Assembly: GCA_013180625.2 (NCBI GenBank)
Contig: SNVD02003292.1
Location: forward strand, 62,001-126,000
Direction: 5' to 3'
Origin: Boswellia sacra
Lineage: Eukaryota > Streptophyta > Magnoliopsida > Sapindales > Burseraceae
Length of the DNA stretch: 64,000 nt
A program made the position numbers and the translations under genes. Of the stretch, positions 49,121 to 62,727 are shown piece after piece (positions within the stretch are counted from its first letter, which is position 1; the number at the start of each line of letters is the position of its first letter). Under the pieces are notes generated by a model. It saw nothing but the letters and a program-made list of their open reading frames with translations, had not been told where the DNA came from and did not search any database.

Positions 49121-50458
49121 GTGTCCAAACAAGTTACAAGAATAGAAGATCAAATAGATAATATTAAATTAAAACAACCTATAATATTTCCTCAAGACAT
49201 ATCTCCACCATTATTTAAACCAGTTCAACAAAATAATACACCAGTAAAACTTCCTAAAATAGATTTAATTGATCAAATTAATCAAAAACTTAAGATATTA
49301 CCAAGTACTTCAAATAATATTAATATTATAGATCAAAATCAGTGTAGTGATACTCAATCTATTGCAACGTCTGAAGATACTGATGAAATAAATAAAATTA
49401 CCAAAAAGAATAAATTGAAACAAGCTCCCACAAGAACATATTATCCAAGACCTACTCCACCAGATTTAATGTATGAAGAAAGAAAATAATTTATATCCAA
49501 TAAATATTCAGGTGATTCAATTTATGAATGGAACATAGATGAAAAATCAGAATATGAAATAATCAATACTTTACAAGAAATGGGTATGGCATCTACCACA
49601 TATAAAGCCTATAAAACAAGTGATCATGAAACTGCTAAATTATTAGTAGCAGGTTTCACAGGGTCATTAAAATATTGGTGGGATAATTGTCTAGTATTTA
49701 ATAATCAACAAATAATACTAAATCATGTAGAAAAAACTCAAATAGAAGATGAAGATGGGTTTGTAACTATTCAAGAAACTCAAAACACTGTAGAAGTATT
49801 AATATATACAATTTCAATGCATTTTATAGGAAATCCTAAAGAAGAATTAGCTAATTCAAAAATAATTCTAACAAATCTTAGATATCCAACTTTAGGAGAT
49901 TTTAGGTGGTATAAAGATGTATTTTTAACAAATATATTCAAAAGACATGACTGCAATGCTTCTTTCTGGAAAGAAAGATTTATTGTAGGATTGCCAAAGT
50001 TCTTTTCAGAAAAAATAATCAATAAATTAACAGAAATAATAGGAGGAAATTCAATTCATTGGGATAATATAACATATGGTCAATTGTTTGCTTTTATTAA
50101 AAAAAAAGGTTTAGCAATATGTCAAGAACAAAAAGGAAAAAGAAAAATAGAAAGTTTTGATAAAACTATGGGTTCATTCTGTGAACAATATGGTTATAAA
50201 AATCTTAAACCACTGTCATATTCAAAGAAATATAAGAAAAAAATCAAAGAAATTTTATAAAAATCAATTTGATAATCAATATTACAAGAAAAATAAGAAA
50301 AAATATAGACCTAAGAAGAATTATTCAAAAAAATAATTAGTATGTTGGAATTGTAGACAACCGTGACATACAGCAAAACAATGTAAAAAGAAAAATAAAG
50401 TCAATGAACTTTTAAATGATCAAGATGAATTGAAAAATAAAATTAATAAATTATTATT
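49121..50458 (+). pseudogene. Endogenous caulimovirid capsid region with zinc knuckle
   Basis: One frame runs from 49,121 to 50,260, broken only by TAA at 49,487. It starts with a Gln/Asn-rich linker and TYYPRPTPPDLMYEE. The capsid core follows: SIYEWNIDEKSEYEIINTL, KLLVAGFTGSLKYWWDN, LRYPTLGDFRWYKDVFL and FWKERFIVGLPKFF, then GSFCEQYGYKN. After a shift at about 50,245 a zinc knuckle CWNCRQP..HTAKQC has all its Cys and His, but a TGA replaces the Gly. Similarity stops at about 50,458, where an LRR-like host fragment begins. The family layout (movement, capsid, protease) fits petuvirus- or florendovirus-like members of Caulimoviridae. Confidence 0.85.
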
Positions 50459-50612
50459 CAGGATGAATTCAGGAATTTGAAACAACTAAAGATCTTAAAT
50501 TTGGGTGTCAATGGCCTCAACTACAGTTTTTTGCCATAGTTCAGTACAATAACTTCACTTACAACTTTGAACCTTATGGACAATAGCATTCATGATCTCA
50601 ACTCCAAGCAAG
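50459..50612 (+). pseudogene. LRR receptor-type gene fragment
   Basis: In one frame the sequence reads DEFRNLKQLKILNLGVNGLN, then ITSLTTLNLMDNSIHDLNSK. These are two leucine-rich repeats with the LxxLxLxxN pattern, followed by a GTATAA donor. One TAG interrupts it at about 50,534. It begins exactly where pararetroviral similarity ends, so it may be the edge of the host gene into which the viral block integrated, or a separate fragment. Confidence 0.6.
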
Positions 50613-51628
50613 GTATAATTTTCTTAGATATGCTTCCTTTTTTTAGGATGTCCAGTTAATTGTAAAATCTGGGCGTAATGATATAAGATTCTCTGAAAAG
50701 GTCGCCATATAACAATAAATATCTAAGGACAATTGTCTATTTATTTAAAGATATACAACTTTTCTTCATGGTAAAATCATACTCGATTTTATAATACTTG
50801 ACGATGTGGAGATCAAGTGAACTACTTGAATTGAATATAAATAGAGTTACTTGAACCCTAAAAATACTCCCTATAGGCTTTTCAAAATACACTCATTATT
50901 ATAAAATTAATATAACTAAATTTTTATCCTAAAATGCTAATTATTTCCACAATAAAATAATAGAAATTCAATATAGCTTAATGTTGTATTTAATAGAATA
51001 TTAGTATAAAATGAAAAAAAAATTTATACAAACTATATGTTTATTAAAAACATTTTATTGATTTATCATCTTCTAATTAAAATATTTTATTGTTATTTAA
51101 TAAAAATTTTTATTAAAATTCTTTGATAGTGAATTTATATTGAGAGTCAACACACACAAGCACTATCATCCCCAAATAGTTGTTGCCTTTTCATCATCTC
51201 CACCATTCCCAAAAGTCGTCCCCTCTACCAATAAAACCACTACCAGAAAAGAGAATAAACCTTAGCAGAATCTACCAAGTGATTTGTTGTTTCAACATTT
51301 TTCTTGCCGGTTTATGCATTGTCCCCCAATTTCGCTCACTGAATCTACTGCTTGTTGAACAAGTTCCCTTCTAACTATAAAAGATTGGGCCAAGTTTCAT
51401 AGATCAACGGCGACAGAACTGAGGTAGGGTTGGCATTGTATTTTTTAGAGCTCGAGACTTTACCAAACCACAGCTTTTTGTGCTTAGCTCCTGCTCAGCT
51501 TTGCAGATTTCTGGCCTTCTTGATTAAAACTAACAGTGAATTTTTGTCTACATGTTTTAACCTTGGGTTGTTAATTAAAATTAATATATCTACAGTCGGT
51601 GTTGATTCATGAATTCTGTAAGAGAAAA
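50613..51628. other. No gene recognised
   Basis: AT-rich DNA with two short plus frames (51,180-51,374 and 51,430-51,612) that show no known motif. Confidence 0.4.
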
Positions 51629-51636
51629 GGGTAGTC

Positions 51637-52319
51637 CAGTGGCGAACCCAGAATTTTGTTGAAGAGGAGGCACCGTTTATATTTTAATATTTATAATTTT
51701 ATTTGATAGATCTTAATGATATAAAAAAAATTTAAAATAATTTTAAAAAACGCTTAGATATAGGGACATAATGAGTCTTACCATTTTGAAAAGTTTCTCA
51801 AACATATTTTGTTAATGATATTTAGTACTTTTTTACCCTAATTCATACAAATAAATCAATAATAAAAACAAAGACACGGTACAATTTTACAAATATAATA
51901 ATATGTTATTTAAAATTATTAAAAGAGTTTGTTATTATCATTCATCAAAGTACTTCAATTTTGTACCCACCTAATAAGAATTGATTTTTTTAACATAAAA
52001 AAATTAAAATGAATTCCACATAATTTATGCCAAACTACATAAATAAGAACTATGCCTAAGTTCTATTTATGAATAAAATAATAGAAATTAATTAAAATAT
52101 AATATGAACTCATATTGTTGCATTTGTGGCTACATGGAGTGTTCAAGGGTAAGCAGCTTAGCACTTAGATAAAAAAGGACAGCAAAACATTGAAATTATG
52201 TGTTTTTTAAACGAAGGAGGATGAAGCAATTTCATAAAATAAGTGGGGTTTTAGAAATTCTCTAAATTTAGAGGGGCCCAGGTCCCCCTTGGTCCCTATG
52301 TAGGTCTGCCTCGCCTCTG
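51637..52319. mobile_element. Short non-autonomous hAT element A
   Basis: The ends are CAGTGGCGAAC and, on the other strand, CAGAGGCGAGG. A perfect 8-bp target duplication GGGTAGTC lies at 51,629-51,636 and 52,320-52,327. The 683-bp element has no gene. Its right end matches the left end of element B at 55,441 in inverse orientation. Confidence 0.9.
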
Positions 52320-52327
52320 GGGTAGTC

Positions 52328-55300
52328 AGTGAAAAAAATGGAAAATTTTCATTACTCTTTTCTTTTCTTTTCTCTTTTTAAGAAAAAATGGGCAATGTTG
52401 ACAAATATTTGAAATATTTAAGTTACAGCCCTATCCACACTTTTACTACGGGTGATAAATGATGAATTTATAATCAAGGAGTAGAAGAAAGGAAATTGGA
52501 AATGCAAATGTAAATGTGATTATTCTTCCAAATACATAAAATTAATTAATGTAATATATTTATATTATTACATATATATAATAATTATATGTAGATACCA
52601 AAATATTTTCTAGAACTTCAAAATTTTTAATCACCCATTTGAGTTTATATATGTATTTATGTACATTTTCTTTCTTTCTCCTTTTTGACAATATATCAAG
52701 ATTACTGAAGCTCATTCCATTTATTTCACCACACAATAAAGCTCACAGCTACCCGAGTTAATGGTTTGGATTTACACTTTATCTTAAGTTTCAAAACAAA
52801 ATATTTTTAAAATTTTAAATTATTAGAAAATATTACTCATATATATTAATAAAATGATTGTATAAATATATAATCACTGCAACAAAAGGGGTTTTTAATG
52901 GTGTATAAAATATGTAATTGATAGGTTATAACGGCATATGAGTGTCAAATTATGAGCCATGAAAAGTTTTGTGCAACCAAGAGCAAAAAAATTATGTCAT
53001 AATCTATGCTATTACATGGCTTTCATAGATGTAAATAGTTGCTATTAATAATAGATCTAATGGCTCACAATACCTTGCCGTCGTGGGAAAAAATGATCAT
53101 GTTCAGCTAAGATGGCATGGATTTTATAGATGACAAAATTAATTAATTTTTTTGTAACTATTATATTAATTCACATTTTATCAATAAATTACCATTTAAA
53201 TTTTTTATCCCAATTAAATTACAAAAATACAATCCATTCATAATTTTTTACGCATTGAACATATTCTCAACATTAGTTAAATGGAAAGAATATAATTTTA
53301 TTAAATAAAAATTATATATTAACATATTGTCAGTAAGAAACCAATAAATTGTCACCTCTTTTAAACTATAATCTATTACCTAAATTTCAAATTTATAGTA
53401 AAATTTTTATGACTTTATTTATAATTACTGTAATTGACCATAAAAACAGTAAATTGCTGTTGCCCCATGCCCTCAATCATTGTACTATGAGTCTGTGATA
53501 ACAATATTCCTATGAGACAAATAATTAAACACTTGTTATGCTAAACTAAGAAGTAGAAACAAACAAGAATAGACTTAAAACAATATTAATGCTCTGAAAA
53601 AAAATAACAATAAAAATTTAAAGAAATTAAAATCTCCAAACTCAAAGTTACTATCGATGAGAATCAAATTTCCGAAACATAATCAATTAGACAATTTATA
53701 TTTATTTACCTTAGTTGTTGTGTCTTGAATGGTGATGGGGAGAACTTAACAACATATGAAAGTAATAAGGGATAATTTTTTTACCGAAAATAATTATAAT
53801 AGAAAGAAAAAAAGGAAAGAACTAGAAGAAACGTGAGAGGTGAGATTTTTTGCTTAGAGGAAATAATTTGTCAGGTTTTAAAGTATTTATGGGATCATAT
53901 AAATATGACGTTGAAACAATAATATATTTCTTAACATAAACAAAACTTTTAAGTAATTATCAATATAATTTTGTTCCTTTTATATTTATTAGAATAATCA
54001 ATGGTGTACTTAATGTTGTTTTAAATTTACAATTAAAAGCATAAACATCTAAGTCACTAAAAGCATTTTATTAACGGAAAAAAAAATAATATGCTATTAA
54101 GAATTTGTTTCAACCGTAATTATTATTTTTATGCTATAAATTAAAATAATTTTTAATACTATATTTAATGGCAAGTGATAAAATTTAGCTTTTAAAAATG
54201 TTAACATAATAACAAAAAAAAGCTTTTAATGGCGGATAATTAAATTTTGTGCCTCTATTAACTTTTGATGGCATTTATTGTTTCTTCCCCCCTTAAAAAC
54301 TACGTACTACAAACTAATGCGTTATGAGATAATTGGAGTAATAAATATACAGAGTTTAATTATCTAATAATAAGTGATGATGTGTGAATAAATGAGTAAT
54401 GTTATATTGGTTTACATATATAAGTTTATATACAGAGCTTGTAGGAGTAGCACTACTCTTTTTGTTATAGAAACTGACAAAGAAGTTAACATTGTTAATT
54501 CCATCTCTGCCGGCTAATCTTTTTAAGTTCTTGAAGGTTAATTTTGGTAGCATAATATTGTAGGAGAGTATCTTTGGCATAGGTAATATGGCAGCATCTC
54601 TTGGAGATGAAATTAAACGAAGAGCTTTTCGCCTATTTCTTAAAGGCTTCAATTACCGAAATTAGCATCTTAATTAATTGATCATATGGTTACACTAAAA
54701 CTCATCAGACAATGAACATTAATTCTTTTTAGGGTCTGCAAATAAAATAATTAACTCCTAAAATGCTCCCAACAAATCTCTTTCTAAATTATATTCCCTA
54801 TTTTTAAATTAAAATAATTATATTCTTATTTTAAAATAATTAATTTAGAAATAAGTTTATATAACCAATAAAATTAATAATTTAATATTGTAAATAATTG
54901 AAATATAAGAGAATTGAAGTTTTTAATTTCTTGCAATAATATCTTTCTTAAATTAGGAAGATGAAGATGACCTTAATTAAGATACAGTTTACAACTGGTT
55001 ATATAATTAAATAGGAAAGCATGACGCAAGCACTGTTGTCTCTATTGTTTACAACATCTTTCTTAAAACAATTGTTGCGTTGCAATGAAAGTAGATTGCA
55101 ATGTTCGTAGTTAACGGTCTTAAGATAAGCGGCACTCCAGATAAATATCATGTAGAATACGGGGTTGTTTTTGCTTTATGAACCAACATAATTCAGTTAT
55201 CTCAATATACAATACACAGAATCTTCATCACAATATACAATTACTCCATGAATTGATCTCTGAAAAAATCACCACTAAAAATTTAGAAGTCATCGTCGGC

Positions 55301-55432
55301 CTAGCTTTCAAACACAAATTGAGGCCTCTTATTTTTCTTCGCTCACATTGTTACTTGATGTAAATGCTTCCAGCAACTAACGAATTCCTATGGTAAATAA
55401 ATTGTTGTCCTTGTTGTATGCTTCCGTTCATA
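52328..55432. other. AT-rich spacer, possible decayed CACTA end
   Basis: A CACTGCAACAAAAGG sequence at 52,875 resembles a CACTA left end, but no right end was found. An unassigned 98-codon minus frame (54,652-54,356; begins KPLRNRRKALRLISSPRDA) has protein-like composition. Nothing else is recognisable. Confidence 0.35.
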
Positions 55433-55440
55433 ACTATGAG

Positions 55441-56198
55441 CAGTGACGGACCTACATAGGGATCCAGGGGGCCTGGACCCCTTCTAAAATTTAAAAATTT
55501 TATCATAGTTTCCTTATTTTATATAGTCACTTTTATACCATTTTTCTAAAAAACTTTTTGAATTTCAAGTTCTACATTATCTTTTCATTTTATCAACTCT
55601 TTTACATATAAAATACTTTAATCCAAACAATAATATAAGTTTATATAACAATCTAATTACTTTTTACTATTTTTATTCATTTAAGAATTTTTAATTTTTT
55701 GTTTCTTATTTATTTAGTTTGACATAAATTATATGTTTCTCTTTATGTTTTCTTTTATAGTCTTAAAAAATTAATTAATTGTTACAAGAAGAGCATAAAT
55801 TTGAAAATCTTGATGAACAATAATAGCTAAATCTTTTTTATAATTTTAATAAAATTAAATATCATTAAAAATTATGTGTGAGATATTTTTATTTTATTTC
55901 ATTTATTTGTAGTTTTTTTGAACAAAACATAATATATAATAAAATAATCTTCTTCGAACAATTACAAAGAAATATTTTGAAAGAAAATCAACTTTTTTGT
56001 TGGCATCAAGCTCAAAAAAAAATTAACACTCTTTATAAATTATAATTTTAAACCGTTATAATTTTAATGTACTCTTATCTTTATATACTTTTATTATTTT
56101 TTTAACAAATTCTCTTACATTAAGTTTTATCAAGTAAATTATAAATGTTGAAATATTTAAGGTGTCCCCTCTCTCATAAATTCCTGAGTCCGCCACTG
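55441..56198. mobile_element. Short non-autonomous hAT element B
   Basis: The ends are CAGTGACGGAC and, on the other strand, CAGTGGCGGAC. A perfect 8-bp target duplication ACTATGAG lies at 55,433-55,440 and 56,199-56,206. The 758-bp AT-rich interior has no gene. It shares 'acctacatagggaccaag'-type subterminal text with element A, in the opposite orientation. Confidence 0.93.
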
Positions 56199-56206
56199 AC
56201 TATGAG

Positions 56207-57623
56207 TAAGATTACTTTTTATATAGATTCCTCAAAAAATATAGAAAATAATAATATTTTATAGTAAGATTTCAACATAAAATTTTAACTTAATTTAGCT
56301 AGTCGTTATTTCATTTGTCCCATTCATGTAAAGTTCACAATTTAGGATAAAAAAATATGTGACTAATTAACTGTTCATGTTAATTATTGGATCAAATTAT
56401 ATAATTGTTAAAATTTTATGTCAAAAGTTTAAATCAATCTTTTTAGTTTAAAAATCACTACATACAAATAGAAACAAAATTAGTTGATCAAGGTGGATGA
56501 ACATAACGCGCGTGTGTGGGAGAGAGAGAGAGAGAGAGAGAGAAACAAAAATTGAAAAAAGAAAATTTCAAGATTCCACTTATTATCAAAATATATTAAT
56601 TAAAGCAAAAGGTGATGCATATGACCACCATTATTTACTAGTAATACAAAACCATGTATATAGATATGTATATACTTGGAGTAAATAAAAATAATAATGA
56701 AAATATCACCTTAGCTATACGTAGCTTTAGGGTTTCACAACTTTCAGATCATTAGAATTTTGGCAACAGCAACAATCAGGATTATATAAACAACAAACAG
56801 GGACTCCTCGGGTCTTATCAATGAGAATTGCAAAAACTATGAGACTTTTAATATGAGCTTGAAGAAAAACCTTATCATCATTGAACTTTCCATTGATCAA
56901 ACTCACAACAAAGAGAATTTTTAAGAATTTTTAGAGCTTAACAATTTCTTTTTACTTTTGTTATGATAAAACTTGAAAAACCTTGACATATATATAAAAA
57001 CCTTTAATTGTAAGGCAAGTTTGTGACAACCTGTCATTTTAAAGTAATTTACAAAACGGAAAAAGAATATTTTATTATATATTGTATATTCATAAACGGT
57101 TAGTAACTTATTATCTCTGAACATAGAAAAAATGAAACCTATTTTACCATAACATACATGTAACCAGTCTCTAGATATAATCTGTTAAACAGGCACATGA
57201 TATATAACGTTCTCCTTTATCTATCATAAATTATTATAAATTCACCCTTTCAAAGCATGCTAAATAGATTCAAACTATAGTCATTTAATTCCTGAATTGG
57301 TCTTTAATAAATATCTTTCTCCTAAGTCATCGATCATATACATACGGCTTCTATAATTCTATACTTAATTATACTTTTTGGGTGGTGGGGCTTCACGCTT
57401 ACCAAACGCATTAGCTGGCTTCATAAAAACAATAAAGAAAAGAATCACCAAAATTAAAGAACGTCATCATTACAATAATCTCTCACAAGATTTGTGTGAA
57501 ATTTCTAGTGTTTGATTTTAGGAAATCAATTGTTTAACTGAATGGTAGTAAGCGTTAATTAAATTAAATTGTGTATTTAGTAAATTATTTGAAACTATAT
57601 TAAAAAAAACTCTATTATGGAAT
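56207..57623. other. AT-rich intergenic DNA
   Basis: A (GA)n run lies at 56,520-56,543. No gene recognised. Confidence 0.45.
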
Positions 57624-57850
57624 CACTACAAAAAAAATGAGAATATATGACTGATACTTTATGACAAAAATCATTATATCATAAAAGAATGATGAAGTCG
57701 TGATAGAATTATGATCTATCAGACATTTAATGATGTACTGATAATATATTTTTTGTCTATCAAAAATTGATGATAGACTAGTGATAGAAATTAACTCTAT
57801 CAAAAGCTTTATGATAGAAATTTCTTATTGACCGTGTTTGACCAAATTTT
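57624..57850 (+). mobile_element. Left end of a fourth CACTA-like element
   Basis: CACTACAAAAAAAATGAG at 57,624 follows AAT. Subterminal words TGATAGA / TCTATCA then occur in both orientations up to 57,830. No matching right end (GTAGTG) was found before the window ends. The element may be truncated, or may continue past the LTR element that starts at 59,359. Confidence 0.55.
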
Positions 57851-59358
57851 AAATTAATATTTTATTTAAAAAACTCAGTAAATGCCTTAAAAAACCTAGA
57901 GTGAATTACTTTTCATTTCCCTCCAACAAAACTTTCCCCCACACCATCCATTTCAAGCCCAATATTTAAATAAATATTAAGAAATTAAAATAGCAAGATA
58001 AATATTTCATTTATTTATTTAAATAATTATTAATAAATTTTAAAAAGCAAGATACGTATATAAAAATTTAAAATAATTATCATGTAATTAATGTTTTATG
58101 AAATAATAAATAAATTTTGATTTTGATTCATATATTTTTTTAAACAAAAAATTTTAAAAAGTAAATAAAATTAATCTAAAATTTGAAAGTGAAGGAAATG
58201 AATTAATATTTATTTAAAAAACTTATTAATTAGGAATATAAGAAAATTAATGTTAAATAATATAATTTCGTGATTAAATAGTAAGCTATTAAAATTAAAA
58301 ATTAAAAAATAAGAAAAAGTTAAAAAAAACTGTATATCCAGAACTACTTCTTTGGTGATTTTGTTTTTCTAAATCAATCAAAACAACGTTGTTTTAGTTG
58401 AAAAGAGGAAATAAAAAAAGAAGTCAAAATCAATCTCCATATCATCGTCTGGCTACTAGCATCCAACAACTATTTTCTCTTTTCAACTCCACCAACATCC
58501 AACAACTCCAAACTAAATGTTCACAGCCACTCATAACCCCAGTCACCAGATTTCAACATCAATCACCAGATTAGTTCATTGGCAGCCGCTAGAAGGTCTG
58601 AATCGAGCAAAAATCAAGTAGAAGCTCATAACTACAGTTGCAAATTGGATCGATCCAAAAACCGGTCCACCCAGGCGATCTTCGAAGCGAACTCTCTTCC
58701 GGTTCAATTTCAACCCAGGGAAAGTGTTTCTTTAGAGCCTGAAAAAGGGAGCAACGACAACGATGATGTTGAAGTGGTTGCAGGACCAAAGTCCATTAAA
58801 TGGTCTTTGACGGCACTGGATGGACGGTGGAACACTTTATCAATGCTGCATTGGGCCTGTTCGAGCACTGCTTAGTTGATTGGGGTTGCGCTATTTAATT
58901 TTTGCTTGTTGAAAGTATTAACTGTGGTAGTTCGAGCACTAACACAATTGCAATTTGCTTTCTCAGAGTAGAAACTCTGTGACTAAAAAGGCAAGGACTC
59001 AGGTGTCATCTCACACATTCGATTAACTTCTGTTTTTCAGTTTTAATTTATTAACATTACTTTATTTTTTGATTTTGTAGCAATCATCTACTGCTGCTAC
59101 TGAGGGTGAGAGAAGCTCACAACATAATCATGTGCCTTTTTTTAGGTTAATTAGTAGACAACACATCCTAATTTTGTTTTGTTTATATGTTTTATATGTA
59201 TTTTTATGGGCAATTTTTTATTGATGTTTGGTTTTTCTTTCTGGGAATTTTGTTTTATAGGTTAAGAACATCAAAGCCCTGCTCAAAGTTAAAGTAAAGG
59301 TGATTTCTATGTTCAAGTTTTCAACTTTTTGCTTGCTTTTCTACTTTTGGATGATGGG
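57851..59358. other. Probable interior of CACTA-like element 4, unassigned frames
   Basis: A 98-codon plus frame (58,579-58,875; begins AAARRSESSKNQVEAHNYSC) and an AG-to-GT exon-like piece near 59,082-59,144 (QSSTAATEGERSSQHNHVPF) look protein-like. I cannot name the gene. They may be captured exons as in the other CACTA elements. Confidence 0.35.
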
Positions 59359-60775
59359 TGATGCATTCCTAACTAGTAAGTATACTAAGTCGCACAAGTA
59401 ATAAAGTGATAAGTAGATATCGTTCCCACGAGGATTGAATCTAATTGAATTTGTTATTCAAAAGCAACAACAGAATAAATGGGGGGGTTTTGTTGATGGA
59501 TTAACTAAATGAAATATTAATGTAGATGCACAATAACACAACACAAAGTAAAATGGAGTGAAAAATCAATGAGAGACACTTGGTTAAGGGTTCTTTCTCT
59601 GCCACAAGATATGAATTTGTGAATTAACATAGAATTATCATCCAATTACAGCATTGAAGTTATCAACCGTAGATAACAACAAGCTCTGTTATCCCAATCT
59701 TTCCTTACTTTGTTGTTAAATAAAACAAGCTCTTTATTTACTCTCTATCCATTAAACAACCTAGAACAAGCTCTCTAAGTTTAATTCAATAGAAGCATTA
59801 CGATGAGAAAGATAGGTTGATCTAAGCAATAATCACACCAGTTCGAATTATTTAACCTAGGTTGTATTTTCCAATTGCAATCTCTGATCACAATTTTGCT
59901 ACTAATGATTGGAAATTCAAGACAATTACGGATCAAGATTTCTAATCTAGCAATAGACAACAACCAGATTATATTCAGTTGGCCACCCCAAATACAATCA
60001 TCAAGCAATCATAAGCATTAGATATGGGAAAATACAAGCAACTTCAATTAGAGAATTGGATAGCAACTTCTTACACAATCAACTCACAAAAACCATATCA
60101 AGGGCTTTGAAATCACCCTCAACCAATTCAGATTCAGTTACACATGTTCAAAAATGTAGTCAATATAATACAATACAAAAACATTCCAGAAAATGAAAGG
60201 GAAAGGAAGAAACTTAGCAAATCCTTTGCAAATCGCCTTAGATTTGTAGTTCTTCCTCTTTCCAAGCTTTCTTTCTCCTTCAAGAACTCCAAAAGATGAG
60301 AGAATTCCAGAGCTGCAGCCTCCAAGTCGTTTCCCCCTCTTCAAGTTATCAAAATAAAACCCTAAAACATGTTTATATACTCTGCTACAGTAACTTGCTA
60401 CAGTGCCCCCGTATTTAATAACATGCTACAGTGATATGTGGAATTACAAATATACACTTCTCATATCATTTTTATCATAACTTTTGGTACACTACATAAA
60501 TTCGTGAACCGTAAATTTTTTCAGAAAATAGACTTCAAGAGCTTTTCAATGGTATATAGCATGTTATCCGGTTAATTGTATATCGATACAATCAACTCTA
60601 AAAAATTGGCTGATTAGCAGAGGTGAAAATGAAGGGTTTTACTTCATTTTTGTGCAAGTTGCTCTAAAACTCCTACAAACATCAAAAACACACAAAAACA
60701 TAAAAATACCAAGGAATATAGCAAAGAAACATGGACAAATTTATATGAAAGTAATACATAAATAGACACCTATCA
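59359..60775 (-). repeat. 3' LTR of copy 2
   Basis: On the plus strand it begins TGATGCATTCC and ends ACACCTATCA, 1,417 bp, against 1,428 bp in copy 1. The minus-strand tract next to it is AAGTATGGGGGAATT (60,776-60,790). Confidence 0.8.
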
Positions 60776-62727
60776 AATTCCCCCATACTTAGACTTTGCT
60801 AGTCCTCGAGCAACTAAAATGATACGAAACAAAACTAAACCGAAACAGAATCAAAGAAAAATTAAAACACACAAATGCTTCAACTTGCAAATAGGCCTCA
60901 AAGATTGTACTTAATTATAACCCAAGGAAACTTCAAAATAATGCACTTGATCAACAATTTTATCTCAAATATTAGTTTCGCTTCACTTCAATTCCTCAAG
61001 TGTGTGTGTGTAGAGCCATTCTCACCTAATCACTTGTAACCCGGATGAGTTTTATGCATAAAAATGAATCATATTTAATATTGAAGATGTGTGTATAAAT
61101 GAACTCCATAGGCCTGCTTTCAAGTCACTCTCCACTAATGTAGACATGCACAACACCAAGGATCAAGTAGGACTTTATTAAGCTTGTAACGTTTGGCTTG
61201 GGTGAAGGTATGATAAAGGATAATAATTTGGCTCAAATCACCCACAAACACATAAATCATTCAAGGCAAAGTAAAGCTCAACCCTATAACACAACTTTAT
61301 TTCAATTCACCAGGTTACTCCCCCAAACTTATTTAGAATACTCAATCTTCCTTCTTTTTTTTTTTTTTTGTAGAAAACAAAAGAAACTACACCCCCACAC
61401 TTTGTTGTTTCATTCATTTTAAGAACATCCAAGGGTATAGATCTCTTTTTCTTCTTTTTTTTTTTTACACTTCCCTCCCCCACACTTAAACAACACATTA
61501 TCCTCAATGTGTAAGTACGGGGACAAGAAGTACAGATTGGTTTTTTTCTTTTTTTTTGTTTTTTTTTTTTACAAACATAACAGAACTCAATTGCATTGCT
61601 CATGGCACAACCAAACCTCCTCTAACTTCCCAAAACCAGAACAGAGCTCAAAATGTAATCGTGAGTGATTTACATGCTCATGGGTAAGGGATAAGCTATT
61701 TCGGAAGAGAAATTTATTTGAGGTTAGGAAATCTTTTAGTGAGTTAACAAGGAAAATGACTTACAAAGGCTCAAAGGGGTAACTAGGGATCAATTTCAGT
61801 AAAAAGTGGCTGTTAAGGCTCAAACGGTCTAAAGATGGCCTAAATCATTTCCCTAATATTGCACAGTCTAGGATTTTGCCTCGAGTGACCATCAAACAGG
61901 TTCAAGAATTCATTGAAATCTAAGAAAACACTTAAATTGCATAAACATTCTCTAAGTAAACAAATAACTCAGTGATAATGGCTCGGTGCTCAATGATGTG
62001 CAAGGAATCAAAGGCAAAGCGAAAACCAATAAACATTTCAAGCACACAGATCCATGCATTATTTATCATTTTTCAAGAGTTATTCTCAATTCAATCATTA
62101 TCTTATCATCGACCCACAAAATGCAAGAAAAGAAGTACATGGCGTTGTTACACCTGAGTCAAGATTATATATTTCAACAATCCTTAGGACCAGTAGCCCG
62201 CAGACTTAAGGTTTCCAGCCTATATACCTTTATTATGAAGAACAAAATAAGAAACAAGACACTTCAAACAACATGAAATAAACAAACTACAAAGTTATTA
62301 AGGAAGAATGCGTTTCAAGGGTTAAGGAAACCCCATATTCTGCCATTCTTAGGTTTTTCCACAATTTTTTTTAAAATCGAAACTGATAAAGATAAAAACA
62401 CATAACAACTCTAAATTACGGAAAACTAAACTCACTCATAAAATAACAAAGTTCAACAAGTCAGCAAACAAAAACAAGTTAGTTAGAATGGGTCTAAAAA
62501 GTTTAGAAGTTAGACTCCTTTTTCAGCCATTATGGATTGAAGAGATCCAGAATGCGTTTCAAGAGAACTTGAACTTTTTAAGCCACCACTCTAAAAACCG
62601 AGATTAGAAAATATTACCTGGGACGAAAGAAATAACCTGAAAAGCTCAAAAGAAACGACATGAAAAATCTCAAATAAACACACTAAAAAGAAAGCAAATA
62701 AAAACGAAGCAAACCAGCAAATAGAGA
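60776..62727 (-). other. Non-coding internal region of LTR element copy 2
   Basis: It holds T-rich tracts and two further AGTGTGGGGG blocks (minus strand, about 61,390 and 61,480), as in copy 1. No retroelement protein is recognised. Confidence 0.6.

Noticed and set aside
52875..54250. Fifth CACTA element beginning CACTGCAACAAAAGG
   Set aside because: No right terminus or matching TSD could be found, and the terminal motif deviates (CACTG instead of CACTA).
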